DNA from: FEN-1250 sp039918615
Lineage (GTDB): Bacteria; Gemmatimonadota; Gemmatimonadetes; Gemmatimonadales; Gemmatimonadaceae
Direction: 5' to 3'
Length of the DNA stretch: 64,000 nt
Assembly (NCBI GenBank): GCA_039918615.1
Contig: JBDSHG010000024.1
Span: 1 to 64,000, forward strand
The notes under the pieces are model-generated. The model made no database searches and had not been told where the DNA came from. It saw only the letters and a list, made by a program, of their open reading frames with translations. Position numbers and translations under genes: made by a program. The first letter of the stretch is position 1, and each line of letters starts with the position of its first letter. Positions 1 to 9,489 of the stretch are shown here, in pieces.

Positions 1-2
1 CC

Positions 3-1133
3 GTTGCGCTGCTCGATTCCACGATTGCACAGACAGAGCTTCGCGAAGCGCGGGCGAGCCGCTGGCCCAGAGTGTCGCTGGAGAGCAGCGCCAACTTCGG
101 TGGCCCGCTCGCGTACACGACATCACAGGGATTACTGCAGATCGTTGGAAGCGATACGCTTTACTCGGGCGGATTGCGGCGCGCCAACCTGCGCGCGACC
201 CAATATCGGATTCAGTTTGCGGGCGCGGGCTATCGAATTGCTCAAAAGGATGTGGATCTCGACGTACGACTGCGATTCGCCGAAGTTCTGCGGGCGGAGG
301 AAGGAATTGCGATCCGTATGCAGGGAATCGAGCGCTTGCGCAACTATCTCGCACACATCGAGGCGCGCCAGGCCGCCGGGCAACCGGTCGGCAGCGATGT
401 CCTGACGTCGCAGGTCCGCCTCGGACGGGAAGAGGCAACCCTTGTCGACGGTAGGCGAGCACTCGACGAGGCGCGCTTCGAGCTGAATGACCTCATGGGC
501 CGTGATCCGCGATCACCACTGACTCTTGTGCAGCTGGCTACTCCTTCGCCACCGGTTTCAGTCGCCGATTCGCCGTGGCTCGCATCGCCGGAAATGAGAC
601 GGGCAACGCTGAACAATCTGATTATCCAGGCTGGCTTCGCGGCTATACTCTCGGAACGCAGACCGCAACTCTCGATGTCGGCCAACCTTGGGGTCCTTCC
701 CACATTCGGTTCCACCAATCCCGGCACCGGTCCCTTCAGCGGCAGCGGATTCGGTGGCGCGCTCACGTTTTCGCTCTCATGGCCTCTCCTGGACGCCGGC
801 GTTTTTCGCTCTCGACTCGAGCGCGCGAATCTGCTGACGCAGCAGGCACGCGGCGCCGCGGCAGTCGTGCGACGGCAGTCGCAATTGTCGTGGCAACTCG
901 CCGATGTTCAGCGAACGCGAGTCTACGAGCAGGTGCAGATTTGGGCCGCCAACGTGCCGCTTGCGCGCGACGCATCACTTCAAATGGAGAGCATGTACAA
1001 CGGAGGAGCCGCCACTGCCCTGGAGGTGTTGGACGCCTATGCCGCGTGGGTTGATGCCAACGAGTCATACGCAGATGCCGTGCTGCATTTTCGCCAAGCC
1101 GAGGCCGCAGCGCTGCGGTGGGGAGCCCCGTGA
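3..1133 (+). CDS. TolC-family outer-membrane efflux protein (5' end outside window)
   Basis: Outer-membrane channel component of a tripartite efflux pump. The reading frame is open from the first bases of the window, and the residues before the first internal ATG (ALLDSTIAQTELREARASRW) are typical of the TolC/OEP helical repeat, so the true start lies upstream. About 376 residues are visible, with two long alpha-helical halves flanking short beta stretches, as in the OEP family. Its stop overlaps the GTG start of the membrane-fusion protein by four bases, followed by an RND transporter, so the three form one operon. The substrate is not evident. Family assignment is secure from the helical pattern and context. 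Confidence 0.88.
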   Translation, partial: VALLDSTIAQTELREARASRWPRVSLESSANFGGPLAYTTSQGLLQIVGSDTLYSGGLRRANLRATQYRIQFAGAGYRIAQKDVDLDVRLRFAEVLRAEEGIAIRMQGIERLRNYLAHIEARQAAGQPVGSDVLTSQVRLGREEATLVDGRRALDEARFELNDLMGRDPRSPLTLVQLATPSPPVSVADSPWLASPEMRRATLNNLIIQAGFAAILSERRPQLSMSANLGVLPTFGSTNPGTGPFSGSGFGGALTFSLSWPLLDAGVFRSRLERANLLTQQARGAAAVVRRQSQLSWQLADVQRTRVYEQVQIWAANVPLARDASLQMESMYNGGAATALEVLDAYAAWVDANESYADAVLHFRQAEAAALRWGAP

Positions 1134-2185
1134 GACATGCCGTTGCGCGGGTCCTCTGCTCGCTGTTGCTTGTCCCCGTGCTCACAGTCTGCTCGCGCGA
1201 TAGGACATCGGGTGACGCGACTGCCGCGCAACGCCAAGCAGCGGACAGCGGCGCAGCTGTGGCGACTCCCGTTCATATGGCGCTCGTCAAGCGCGGAAAT
1301 CTCGCCGTCACAGTGAGCGGGCCCGGTCACACGGATGCGCTCGATGTTCAAAAAGTGCGAGCCCCGTTTGCTGGCACGCTTCAATCGTTGCACGTCGTTA
1401 TTGGAGACCGCGTGCAAGGGGGTGAGGAGATTGGCGCGGTGGTAAGCCAGACGAGTCAGGCGGCGCTCGCGGGAGCGCTGGTGATGCAGCGGGAGGCAAA
1501 GACCGCGATGCAGCGGAACGACGCAGAACGCGCCATCCAGCTCGCCAAACAGGCATTGGTGCAAACGGCGCTTCTCGCGCCGCGTGCCGGTGTAGTGATC
1601 TCACGGGGAGCAAGTCAGGGTGATCTGCTGAGTCCAGGAGACAGCATCATCAGCATTGCCAGCGCCAGCTCGATCGTGTTCATCGCGCACATTACGCAGA
1701 GCGATCTATCGCGCGTTCGTCCAGGGCAGAAGGCGATCGTCGATGCGCCAGGACGATCAGGCGGCGCGAGCGGCGTCGTGCATGGACTTCTGCCGGCCGA
1801 TACGAGCACGCTGAGCGTGCCCGTACGCATCGACTTGCGTCCGACGGGCGCGGCCGTTCCGATCGGCTTGTTCGGGACCGCGCACATCGTCGTCGGCGAA
1901 CAGACCAATGCATCCATAGTGCCGGCTGCAGCGATACTCCGGGATGATGTGAACGGCACTTCGCGCGTTGCCGTTGTCGACGGGGGTGGACACGTGCACT
2001 GGACGCTCGTGAGCATTGGCGTGCAGCAGGGAGACTCCGTTCAGATCGTGTCCCCACTGCTGGCGGCAGGCACGCGCGTGATCGTCTCCGGGCAGGTTGG
2101 ACTTCCCGATTCCAGTCATGTTGTAGAAAGCACAAAGGATTCGAGCGCCATCACGTCCGAGCGATCGACCCCGGTCGTTCCTTGA
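1130..2185 (+). CDS. RND efflux periplasmic adaptor (HlyD/MFP family)
   Basis: Periplasmic adaptor joining the RND pump to the TolC channel. The GTG at 1130 overlaps the preceding TGA and has a GGGGAG Shine-Dalgarno 5-6 bases upstream; a GTG 12 bases earlier is also in frame. The N-terminus is hydrophobic and ends in LLVPVLTVC (Cys21), a possible but non-ideal lipobox. A lipoyl/barrel-sandwich half (GTLQSLHVVIGDRVQ) is followed after a short hairpin by the second half (TALLAPRAGVVISRG) and then the beta-barrel and membrane-proximal domains. The alpha-hairpin is short. At 351 residues it is normal for the family. The stop overlaps the TTG start of the RND gene. Confidence 0.88.
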   Translation: MRHAVARVLCSLLLVPVLTVCSRDRTSGDATAAQRQAADSGAAVATPVHMALVKRGNLAVTVSGPGHTDALDVQKVRAPFAGTLQSLHVVIGDRVQGGEEIGAVVSQTSQAALAGALVMQREAKTAMQRNDAERAIQLAKQALVQTALLAPRAGVVISRGASQGDLLSPGDSIISIASASSIVFIAHITQSDLSRVRPGQKAIVDAPGRSGGASGVVHGLLPADTSTLSVPVRIDLRPTGAAVPIGLFGTAHIVVGEQTNASIVPAAAILRDDVNGTSRVAVVDGGGHVHWTLVSIGVQQGDSVQIVSPLLAAGTRVIVSGQVGLPDSSHVVESTKDSSAITSERSTPVVP

Positions 2186-5100
2186 AGTTCATCACGTCGG
2201 CCCGGCAGCGTGCAGTCGGGATTTTCCTGCTTCTTGCGATTCTCGCCGCTGCGGGAGCATACGAAGCCGTCGCACTGCCGTCGTCAATCTTTCCGTCAGT
2301 CACCTTCCCGCAGGTGAAGGTGATCGCGGATGTCGGCGATGAGCCTGCGGCTCAAATGATGCCCACGGTCACGCGCGTCATCGAGGAGGCGATTCTTCGC
2401 GTGCCGGGAATCGTCCTCGTGCGCTCGACGACGTCGCGTGGATCATCGGAGCTGTCTGCGGGATTTACGTGGAATACAGACATGCAAACGGCGCTCAACC
2501 GCGTTCAGGCCGAGACGCAACGGATTCGGCCCGATCTGCCGCCGCAAGCCCGTATAGACGTTGAGTGGATGAACACCGCGACCTTCCCGATTCAAGGCTA
2601 TGCGCTTTCGTCGGCAACGCTGACCCAGGCGCAGCTCTGGGACCTTGCGCAGTTCACGCTCAAGCCCGCACTCGTGCGCATTCCCGGCGTCGCACAAGTG
2701 CAGATCCAGGGCGGCCGGCAGCGCGAATTTCAGGTGCACCTCAATCGCGCTGCCTTGATCGGTCGACATCTCGCCGTGTCGGACGTCGTGCAGGCGCTCT
2801 CCGCCAGCAATGATGTCGTGTCGACGGGACTTAGCGAGCAGAACCACGAGCTCTATCTCACTCTCGTCACTGGCCGCGTCAGCGGCCTGGACTCGCTCGC
2901 GCAGATCGCCGTTCCCGTTCCAGGAGGGACTCCAGCCACACTCGCTGACCTCGGGACGGTTCTCGTCGCCGACGCTGTCTCGTATGTACGGACGAGCGCC
3001 GACGGTCACAGCGCGGTGCTCTTGAACATCGTGCGCCAGCCATCGGCCAACACTGTCGCCATCGCCAACGGCATCGAGCGCCTCTTCAAGGAACAACCCG
3101 ACCTGCTCCCCAAGGGAGTGGAATGGAGCAATTTTTATGATCAGGCGAAATTCGTCTCCGACTCGGTACGAGGTGCGCGTGATGCAATCATCATCGGGGT
3201 CGTACTTGCCGGCTTGGTGTTACTGCTCTTTCTGCGCAACTGGAGATTCACGCTGATTGCCGTGGCCGCGATTCCGATCACGGTGGCAGTGGTAGGGCTC
3301 GCGCTCGGCATTGCGGGACAGACGATCAATCTCATGACGCTGGCCGGCATTGCGGCATCGCTCGGCCTCATCGCCGACGATGCGATCGTGGTGATCGAGA
3401 ACATCGATACGCATCACAGAGAAGGCACGTCGAAGGATCCAACTGAGAGTGGTGCAGGCCAGCTCCGGCCTGCGCTCATCGGGTCGAGCCTTTCCACGAT
3501 CGTGATTCTTCTGCCGTTCGCCCTGCTCACGGGCGTGGTGGGAGCCTTTTTCAAGCCGCTCGCACTGACCATGGCGCTGGCGCTCGTGATTTCTTTCATC
3601 GTCGCCCTCATTGCCGTTCCGGTCGCGGTCAGTCTCCTGCGACGGAAGGACTCGAAGCGCACTGGCCCGGAAGCCTCTCTTGCCGGCGTCGTCGACACGA
3701 TGCCGGTGACCACGGCGATGTCTCAGCAAGCCACGACGATTGCGCCCGACGGCGAGCGAATTTCGGAGGAAACTCCCACGTCGATCTGGGCGCAGGTGAA
3801 GGGCGCGCTCTCGTCGGCAAGCGCGGGGGCGAACCGGGGGTATCGCGCAGTCATCGACCAATTTCTTCGCCGTGGTGCGATTGCCCCCATCGTCACACTG
3901 GTGCTTCTGGCGACGACTTACGTCTTGTACGGACGCATCGGCACGGATTTCCTGCCCAGTATGGATGAGGGCTCGATCATCCTGGACTACTGGACTCCTC
4001 CGGGGACATCGCTCTCCGAAACCGATGAAATGCTGCGCGTAGCCGAGCGCGTGATCGACTCGGTCCCCGATGTCGAAAGCTATTCCCGTCGCACGGGCAC
4101 GCAGCTTGGCTTCTTCATAACGGAGCCCAATCGCGGGGACTACGTGATCAAGCTCAAGCCGCTCAAGCAGCGCCGGGGAGTCGACGAGATCATCGATGAA
4201 CTGCGAACGAAAATCGGAAATGTCGAGCCTGCCATTCACACGGACTTCGGGCAGTTGCTCGAGGATAACATCGGCGATCTGACTGGTGGAACGCCTCAGC
4301 CGATCGACGTCAAGATATTCGGTGACGATCCTACATTGCTCGCCCAAAAGGCCGATCAGGTCGCGAAGCTACTCGGCAAAGTGCCGGGGGTCGAGGATGT
4401 GTTCAACGGCATCGTAATCGCGGGGCCAGCGCTTTCGGTCCAGGTGAATGCTGTGGCGGCCGCTCGCTTCGGCCTGAATACCCAGATGGTTGCGGCAGAG
4501 GTAGAGCCGGCGATCACCGGAAGCGTTGCAGGGCAGATCCGCGTCGGTGACCGGATGTACGACTTACGCGTGTTCGCGCCGGCCGAAGGTCCACTTCCGG
4601 CGCTGAAGATCCGCGCCGCTCCGCCCTCGACGTCACTCATTCCCCTATCGGCGCTCGCTTCCGTCTCGACGGGCGCGCCCGAAGCCGAGATTGATCGCGA
4701 GAATCTGAAAACCTATGTGGGTGTTACCGCACGACTCTCCGGCCGCGACCTCGGAAGCGCCATGAATGACATCCGGTCACGCATCGCGCACGAGCTGCAG
4801 CTCCCGCCCGGCATGCACATCGATTACGGCGGACTCTATCAGCAGCAGCAGCAGTCCTTTCTCAGTCTGTTTTACGTCCTGCTTTCAGGATTGCTTCTCG
4901 TCTCCGTCGTTGTTCTTTTCGAATTCGCAGACTGGCGTGCGCCTATCGTTACGTCGCTGTGCGCGATGGCGGGACTGGCAGGTGTATTGGCCGCGCTGTT
5001 ACTCACCGGGCAGACGCTCAACATATCGAGCTACGTGGGAGCGATCATGATGGTGGGAATCGTCGGCGAGAATGCGATCTTCGTCATCCACGAGGCCCAG

Positions 5101-5364
5101 CTTGCCCTCCGGGCAGGGCACACAGTGCGAGATTCGTGGGCAGAAGCAGCCGAGCGCCGCGTGAGGCCTGTCGCCATGACAATTCTCGCAACCGCATTTG
5201 CGTTGGCTCCCCTGGCGTTGGCAGTCGGGCAAGGCTCCCAGCTTATGCAGCCGCTCGCGATCGCGGTGATTGGCGGCTTCGTGCTCTCCGGTCCGATCGT
5301 GTTGCTGGTTTTGCCGGGACTGTATTGCTTGCTGGATCCGCACGGCAAGCTTGGGGAAAGCTAG
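2182..5364 (+). CDS. RND-family efflux transporter inner-membrane subunit
   Basis: Proton-driven inner-membrane pump of 1060 residues, the usual RND length, with 12 predicted membrane segments and two large periplasmic loops. The TTG start overlaps the adaptor stop (TTGA). TM4 carries the paired aspartates of the proton relay (Asp399-Asp400 in LIADDAIVVIENI). TM10, where AcrB-type pumps have a lysine, reads IVGENAIFVIHEA with Glu963 at that position. FLPSMDEGSIILDYW and the PGTSLSETDEML stretch recall heavy-metal (CzcA/CusA) as well as HAE1 pumps, so drug versus metal substrate cannot be decided. It converges on a two-component system that may regulate it. Confidence 0.92.
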   Translation: MKFITSARQRAVGIFLLLAILAAAGAYEAVALPSSIFPSVTFPQVKVIADVGDEPAAQMMPTVTRVIEEAILRVPGIVLVRSTTSRGSSELSAGFTWNTDMQTALNRVQAETQRIRPDLPPQARIDVEWMNTATFPIQGYALSSATLTQAQLWDLAQFTLKPALVRIPGVAQVQIQGGRQREFQVHLNRAALIGRHLAVSDVVQALSASNDVVSTGLSEQNHELYLTLVTGRVSGLDSLAQIAVPVPGGTPATLADLGTVLVADAVSYVRTSADGHSAVLLNIVRQPSANTVAIANGIERLFKEQPDLLPKGVEWSNFYDQAKFVSDSVRGARDAIIIGVVLAGLVLLLFLRNWRFTLIAVAAIPITVAVVGLALGIAGQTINLMTLAGIAASLGLIADDAIVVIENIDTHHREGTSKDPTESGAGQLRPALIGSSLSTIVILLPFALLTGVVGAFFKPLALTMALALVISFIVALIAVPVAVSLLRRKDSKRTGPEASLAGVVDTMPVTTAMSQQATTIAPDGERISEETPTSIWAQVKGALSSASAGANRGYRAVIDQFLRRGAIAPIVTLVLLATTYVLYGRIGTDFLPSMDEGSIILDYWTPPGTSLSETDEMLRVAERVIDSVPDVESYSRRTGTQLGFFITEPNRGDYVIKLKPLKQRRGVDEIIDELRTKIGNVEPAIHTDFGQLLEDNIGDLTGGTPQPIDVKIFGDDPTLLAQKADQVAKLLGKVPGVEDVFNGIVIAGPALSVQVNAVAAARFGLNTQMVAAEVEPAITGSVAGQIRVGDRMYDLRVFAPAEGPLPALKIRAAPPSTSLIPLSALASVSTGAPEAEIDRENLKTYVGVTARLSGRDLGSAMNDIRSRIAHELQLPPGMHIDYGGLYQQQQQSFLSLFYVLLSGLLLVSVVVLFEFADWRAPIVTSLCAMAGLAGVLAALLLTGQTLNISSYVGAIMMVGIVGENAIFVIHEAQLALRAGHTVRDSWAEAAERRVRPVAMTILATAFALAPLALAVGQGSQLMQPLAIAVIGGFVLSGPIVLLVLPGLYCLLDPHGKLGES

Positions 5365-5386
5365 TCGGCTGCGCGATGCCCTCGTG

Positions 5387-6727
5387 TCAAGTGGAACGGG
5401 GATGCTCCTCCCGGTTCTGCACGGGAAAAGTGACGGCCACTCGTGTTCCACGGTCAGCCGCCGGTTCGAGCACGATTTGCGCGCCATGCGCGTCCGCTAT
5501 CCATTTGGCGATGGCGAGACCAAGTCCCGCGCCCGAAGTGGTTCCGCGCACGGACTCGGCGCGATAGAAGCGATCAAAGACGCGCCCGACGTCTGCTTCC
5601 ACGATTCCCACTCCGTCGTCTACTACCGAGAACGTCGCGCCTTCAGCGGCAACACGTACGGCGATCACCACCGATCCGCCACACTCGCTGAACTTGATGG
5701 CGTTGTCCAGCACGATCAGCGCGAGCTGGCGAAGGAGCGTCGGATCGCCCTCAATCACCGCCTCCTCAGCCTCCTCCACATGCAGCGTGACGCCGCGCCT
5801 TGCCGCGATCCACCCTGCGGTCGCTACACTCTCGAGCGCAATCTCATCGAGCTGTACACGCGCGGAAACAACCGCACGCTCACCTGCATCGGCACGTGCG
5901 AGCATGAAGAGATCGTTGATTAGCAACGACAACCGCTCGACTTCACCACGAAGCTCGGTCAACGCGTGTTCGTAGGCCGCGGCCTCGCGCGGCTGTTCGA
6001 GCGTTACGTCAACGCGGCTCCGAATCACGGCGACCGGCGTACGAAGCTCGTGCGCGGCGTCGGCAATGAAGCGGCGCATCTGCTCCATGGAGTGCTCGAG
6101 GGGCACGATCGATTGTCTGGCGAGAATCCAACCGCCTGCTGCGACGAGGATCAACCCGAACGCTCCCAGCCCACCGACCAGGGCTACCAGGGTAGAGTAT
6201 CGGTCATCTGTCAGATCGCGATCCACGACGGCCGCGGCCACAAATGTCTTTCCCCCCCTCGTCACAAATCGCTCCGCGTATGCCTGAAGTGTTTGGTCGC
6301 CAGTAGCTTCCCATCGATTTGTCGCGAACGAGTTCGCCGCCGCGCTCCGGGCGAGCTCACGGAGCGTGCTGTCCGCGTTCCCCGGCACGAGCGAGTTGCC
6401 TTCGGGATCGAACAGGTAGAGTCTGCGCCCCGGGAGCTGGAGCTTCCTGACCGCGTCGATCGACCCGCTTCTTGGCGACCGTCCGTCAGCCTCGCCGTTG
6501 TTCGCCGCGTTCGCGATGTCCAGCGTCGCTTCACGGAGCGAGGATTCGAGGTCGGCGGAGACACCGTGCACCAATCCTGCGAACAGCAAAGCGCCAAGGG
6601 CGACCAATACCACTGCGAAGGTGCCGACGTACCAAGCGGTCAGCCGGAGACGGAGCCGCCGAAGCGACCGCGTCGTGGAGGAGGCTGGAGTAGCACGGCG
6701 CACGGCCGGATCAGCCGCGGGGTTCAC
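5387..6727 (-). CDS. Two-component sensor histidine kinase (OmpR-partner type)
   Basis: Membrane-bound sensor kinase of 446 residues. TM1 spans about residues 31-52 and TM2 about 181-203, bracketing a periplasmic sensor region of roughly 125 residues with no recognised domain. The H-box is IADAAHELRTPVAVIRSR with phospho-acceptor His226; the N-box (VLDNAIKFS), the DDGVGI G1 box and the GAGLGLAIAKW G2 box follow. Its start overlaps the end of the upstream response regulator by four bases, so the pair is co-transcribed. The 3' end faces the RND operon across 22 bases, which suggests but does not prove control of efflux. Confidence 0.92.
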   Translation of the reverse strand: MNPAADPAVRRATPASSTTRSLRRLRLRLTAWYVGTFAVVLVALGALLFAGLVHGVSADLESSLREATLDIANAANNGEADGRSPRSGSIDAVRKLQLPGRRLYLFDPEGNSLVPGNADSTLRELARSAAANSFATNRWEATGDQTLQAYAERFVTRGGKTFVAAAVVDRDLTDDRYSTLVALVGGLGAFGLILVAAGGWILARQSIVPLEHSMEQMRRFIADAAHELRTPVAVIRSRVDVTLEQPREAAAYEHALTELRGEVERLSLLINDLFMLARADAGERAVVSARVQLDEIALESVATAGWIAARRGVTLHVEEAEEAVIEGDPTLLRQLALIVLDNAIKFSECGGSVVIAVRVAAEGATFSVVDDGVGIVEADVGRVFDRFYRAESVRGTTSGAGLGLAIAKWIADAHGAQIVLEPAADRGTRVAVTFPVQNREEHPRST

Positions 6728-7392
6728 AGTCCGAAGCGGTAGCCGGCGCCGCGAACCGTGTGGATGAGCCTGGGATCGAATTCATCATCGATCTTGCGGC
6801 GGAGCCGGCGCACGAGCACCTCGAGCACGTTCGTGAACGGATCGTGGTTCTCATCCCAGACGTGCGCCGTGATCGATGCGCGGTCGACGACGACGCCCAC
6901 GTGCGTAACGAAGAACTCGAGCAGCGCGAATTCCTTCGCGGTGAGCCGGATCAGCGCGCCGTTGCGCGAGACCGCGCGCGAAGCGAGATCGACGTAGAGA
7001 TTCGCGATCCGGTGCTCGGCCGGCGCGATCGCAGGCTGCCGTCGCGCGAGCGCGCGCACGCGCGCGACGAGCTCGCGGAATGCGAAGGGCTTGATGAGGT
7101 AGTCATCGGCGCCGGACTCGAGCCCACTCACGCGATCGTCGACCGCGTCGCGCGCGGTGAGCATGAGGATAGGCGTCGTCACGCCATGCGCACGAATCCA
7201 TGCGCACAGATCGAATCCCGAGCCGTCGGGAAGCATCACGTCGAGAACGATGACGTCGAAGTGGCCGAGCTCCGCGCGCTCGCGTCCGACTTGTACGTTC
7301 GCCGCCACCTGCACCTCGACGCGCTGCTCGCGCATCCCCGAGACGATGATGTCGGCGAGCGAGCGGTCGTCCTCCACGAGAAGTACGCGCAT
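6724..7392 (-). CDS. OmpR/PhoB-family response regulator
   Basis: DNA-binding response regulator of 222 residues and cognate partner of the kinase encoded just downstream (4-base overlap). The receiver domain covers residues 1-115 with acidic pocket Glu7/Asp8/Asp9, phospho-acceptor Asp51 in VIVLDVMLPDG and the conserved Lys in LIKPFAF. A winged-helix C-terminus (residues about 125-222) ends in the typical RRLRRKIDDEF... VRGAGYRFGL. It is first in its operon, upstream of the kinase. Confidence 0.93.
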   Translation of the reverse strand: MRVLLVEDDRSLADIIVSGMREQRVEVQVAANVQVGRERAELGHFDVIVLDVMLPDGSGFDLCAWIRAHGVTTPILMLTARDAVDDRVSGLESGADDYLIKPFAFRELVARVRALARRQPAIAPAEHRIANLYVDLASRAVSRNGALIRLTAKEFALLEFFVTHVGVVVDRASITAHVWDENHDPFTNVLEVLVRRLRRKIDDEFDPRLIHTVRGAGYRFGL

Positions 7393-7425
7393 GGAGGGAA
7401 AGCTACGCAGCCGCCCGCTGCGTCG

Positions 7426-8487
7426 TTATTGCCCGTACACCAGAAGGACGAAGCTGTTGGGGAGGATCGGCGGCCGCTTGCGTGGATTCTCCGGCGTCGC
7501 CTGCTCCGGTGCCGCTCCGAATCGCGCCGTTACGGTGAACAGCCGGTGCGAGGCTGGGTCGAGCTCCATCGTGCGCGTGCCCGGCGACGTCGAGATGGTC
7601 TGCACCACGGAGAAGTTGCCGGGGCTGCGTTCCCTCGCGACGGTGATCGAGCCTTCGCCGTTCGAGGAGAACGCGAGACCGGTGACGGGATCGTAGCGGT
7701 TCGCATCCACGCCGCTGCCGATCGGAATCGTCGCGACGACTTTCCCCGTTTGATAGTCCGAAACGGCCATCATCTTGTTCTCGCACCCGCTGAACAGCCG
7801 GTGGTGCGCGACATCGATCGCGAGCCCCGACGGCGATTCGCACGGCGCCAGCGCCCAATGGCGAGTGACGCGGTTGTGCTTCGTGTCGATCTCCACGATC
7901 GCGCTGCTGTCCTCGAGGTTCACGAAGACCGTTCCCATTCCATCCGATGCGCCGAACTCGGGACGGCCGCCGAGCGGGATCGTGGCGATGACGGCGCCAG
8001 TGCTGCCATCGATGACGCTTGCGCTGTTCGCCGCCCCATTGAGCGAGAACACGTGCGACGAACCCTCGTCGAAGATCAGCCCGTCCGCGCCGGCGCTCCC
8101 TTTCGCCGTAGCGAGCACCTTCAAAGTCGCGAGATCGAACATCGTGACGGAGCTGTCACCGCTGCCCGTCACGAATCCGTGGCTCGTGTGATAGTCGAAG
8201 GCGACGCCGTGCGTGCGATGCAGCCCGGTGATCTCGCTGAGCAGCTTTCCGGATTTCTCGTCGATCACCATCACCCGGTCGCCGCGCGCCACGAAGACCC
8301 GATGGTACGCCGTGTCGAGCGCGAGGTAATCCCACCCGCCGTCGCCGCCGAGCGTGTGCGCGGCGATCAGGTGATATGGCGCGGCGGCGTTCTGCGCCGC
8401 GACCGGCATCGCCAGAATGGTGGCGCTGGCGATGCCGGCTGAGAGACGAAAGGCGCGGCGCCCGAGGGAGGATGGAGCGATCGGCAT
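7426..8487 (-). CDS. Exported YncE-like YVTN beta-propeller protein
   Basis: Periplasmic or secreted beta-propeller of 353 residues. An N-terminal signal peptide (basic RRAFRLSAG, hydrophobic core, AQN cleavage region near residue 32) precedes repeated blades of the form ...VFVARGDRVMVIDEKSGKLL..., ...GDSSVTMFDLATLKVLAT..., ...VSDYQTGKVVATIPIG..., the YVTN/YncE pattern. Such proteins are exported, often act in surface or metal-related contexts, and have no assigned reaction. It lies 33 bases upstream of the response-regulator start on the same strand, so it could be in the same transcript. Function is unknown beyond the fold. Confidence 0.75.
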   Translation of the reverse strand: MPIAPSSLGRRAFRLSAGIASATILAMPVAAQNAAAPYHLIAAHTLGGDGGWDYLALDTAYHRVFVARGDRVMVIDEKSGKLLSEITGLHRTHGVAFDYHTSHGFVTGSGDSSVTMFDLATLKVLATAKGSAGADGLIFDEGSSHVFSLNGAANSASVIDGSTGAVIATIPLGGRPEFGASDGMGTVFVNLEDSSAIVEIDTKHNRVTRHWALAPCESPSGLAIDVAHHRLFSGCENKMMAVSDYQTGKVVATIPIGSGVDANRYDPVTGLAFSSNGEGSITVARERSPGNFSVVQTISTSPGTRTMELDPASHRLFTVTARFGAAPEQATPENPRKRPPILPNSFVLLVYGQ

Positions 8488-8677
8488 GCGAGTCGGATCG
8501 GATGGTGAGGTGAGCGCCCTTGGTCGCGCCCGCGCGAATGTGCGGCTCGGATCGAAGCTACCCCGCTAATCTGTCCGTCGGGTTACAGTAAGAACACCGG
8601 ACACGACAATGCATTCGAGGTCCTCGGTCTCGCTACTTTTCTCCCTCACACAGTCGCTCACTCACGCGGGGAATTCC

Positions 8678-9418
8678 ATGCAGGGGATGTCGGCACGCGT
8701 CGTTGTAATCGCAGCGCTCTCACTCGTTATCCCGCCGGGCGCGCGTGCGCAGGCCGCCGACACCACGCACAAATTCTCCGGCAGCGGCGAGTTCGGCCTC
8801 GTGAATGCCGCCGGCAATACCGAAGTCACGACTCTCAACTTCGGCGAGCAGCTCTCGTATGCGCCGACCAAGCTGTTCCACTTTATGCAGACGGCGAGCA
8901 TCGTCTACGGAAAGACCGACGGCGTCGAGTCCGCCAGCCTCTGGCAGGGGAACCTCCGTGGCGACCGCGACCTCGGCAATCGATGGGGCGCGTACGCGCT
9001 GCTCGAGTTCGATCGCAATACCTTCGCCGGCATCGACCGCCGCTTTCAGGAGGGGGTGGGCGCGCTCTATCATCCGGTCCGCACGGCAACCGACACGCTG
9101 AGCGCGGAGCTCGGCGTCGGGCTCGTCGAGCAGCGCTCGACATCGGGCTCGAGCACCACGCAGCCAATCGGGCGCATCGCGGGGGTCTATCGTCGCAGCT
9201 TCGCGCCGAAGGCGTACGGCGAGGAGCAGCTCGAGATTCTTCCCGATCTGCAAGTGGGGAAGCAGCTTCGCATCAACTCGGCGACGTCGGTCGTCGCACC
9301 GCTCTTCAGGAATCTCGCGCTCAAGGCGAGCTACGTCGTCAACTTCGACAACGATCCGGAGCCGGGCCGTCGCAAAACCGATCGCTTTCTGACAACGGGC
9401 GTGCAGCTTTCCTTCTGA
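8678..9418 (+). CDS. DUF481-family (YdiY-like) outer-membrane barrel protein
   Basis: Exported beta-barrel protein of 246 residues. The ATG at 8678 is chosen because a GGGGA ribosome-binding site sits five bases upstream and the encoded start (MQGMSARVVVIAALSLVIPPGARAQA) is a clean signal peptide; an in-frame ATG at 8609 would add 23 residues. The mature part (FSGSGEFGLVNAAGNTEVTTLNFGEQLSY) is the typical DUF481 start, with alternating strands and a final ...TTGVQLSF ending in the aromatic residue favoured by the BAM machinery. The function of DUF481 proteins is not established. It stands alone, divergent from the YncE-like gene. Confidence 0.75.
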   Translation: MQGMSARVVVIAALSLVIPPGARAQAADTTHKFSGSGEFGLVNAAGNTEVTTLNFGEQLSYAPTKLFHFMQTASIVYGKTDGVESASLWQGNLRGDRDLGNRWGAYALLEFDRNTFAGIDRRFQEGVGALYHPVRTATDTLSAELGVGLVEQRSTSGSSTTQPIGRIAGVYRRSFAPKAYGEEQLEILPDLQVGKQLRINSATSVVAPLFRNLALKASYVVNFDNDPEPGRRKTDRFLTTGVQLSF

Positions 9419-9489
9419 TTTGCCGGAACGCCCCTTGCCTTACAGCTGCTGACGACGCTTCACCATCACACTCGAACGGATACGAACCA

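Noticed and set aside
6760..8442. 560-codon plus-strand open frame
   Set aside because: Arg/Asp/His-rich antisense shadow of the response regulator and YncE-like genes.
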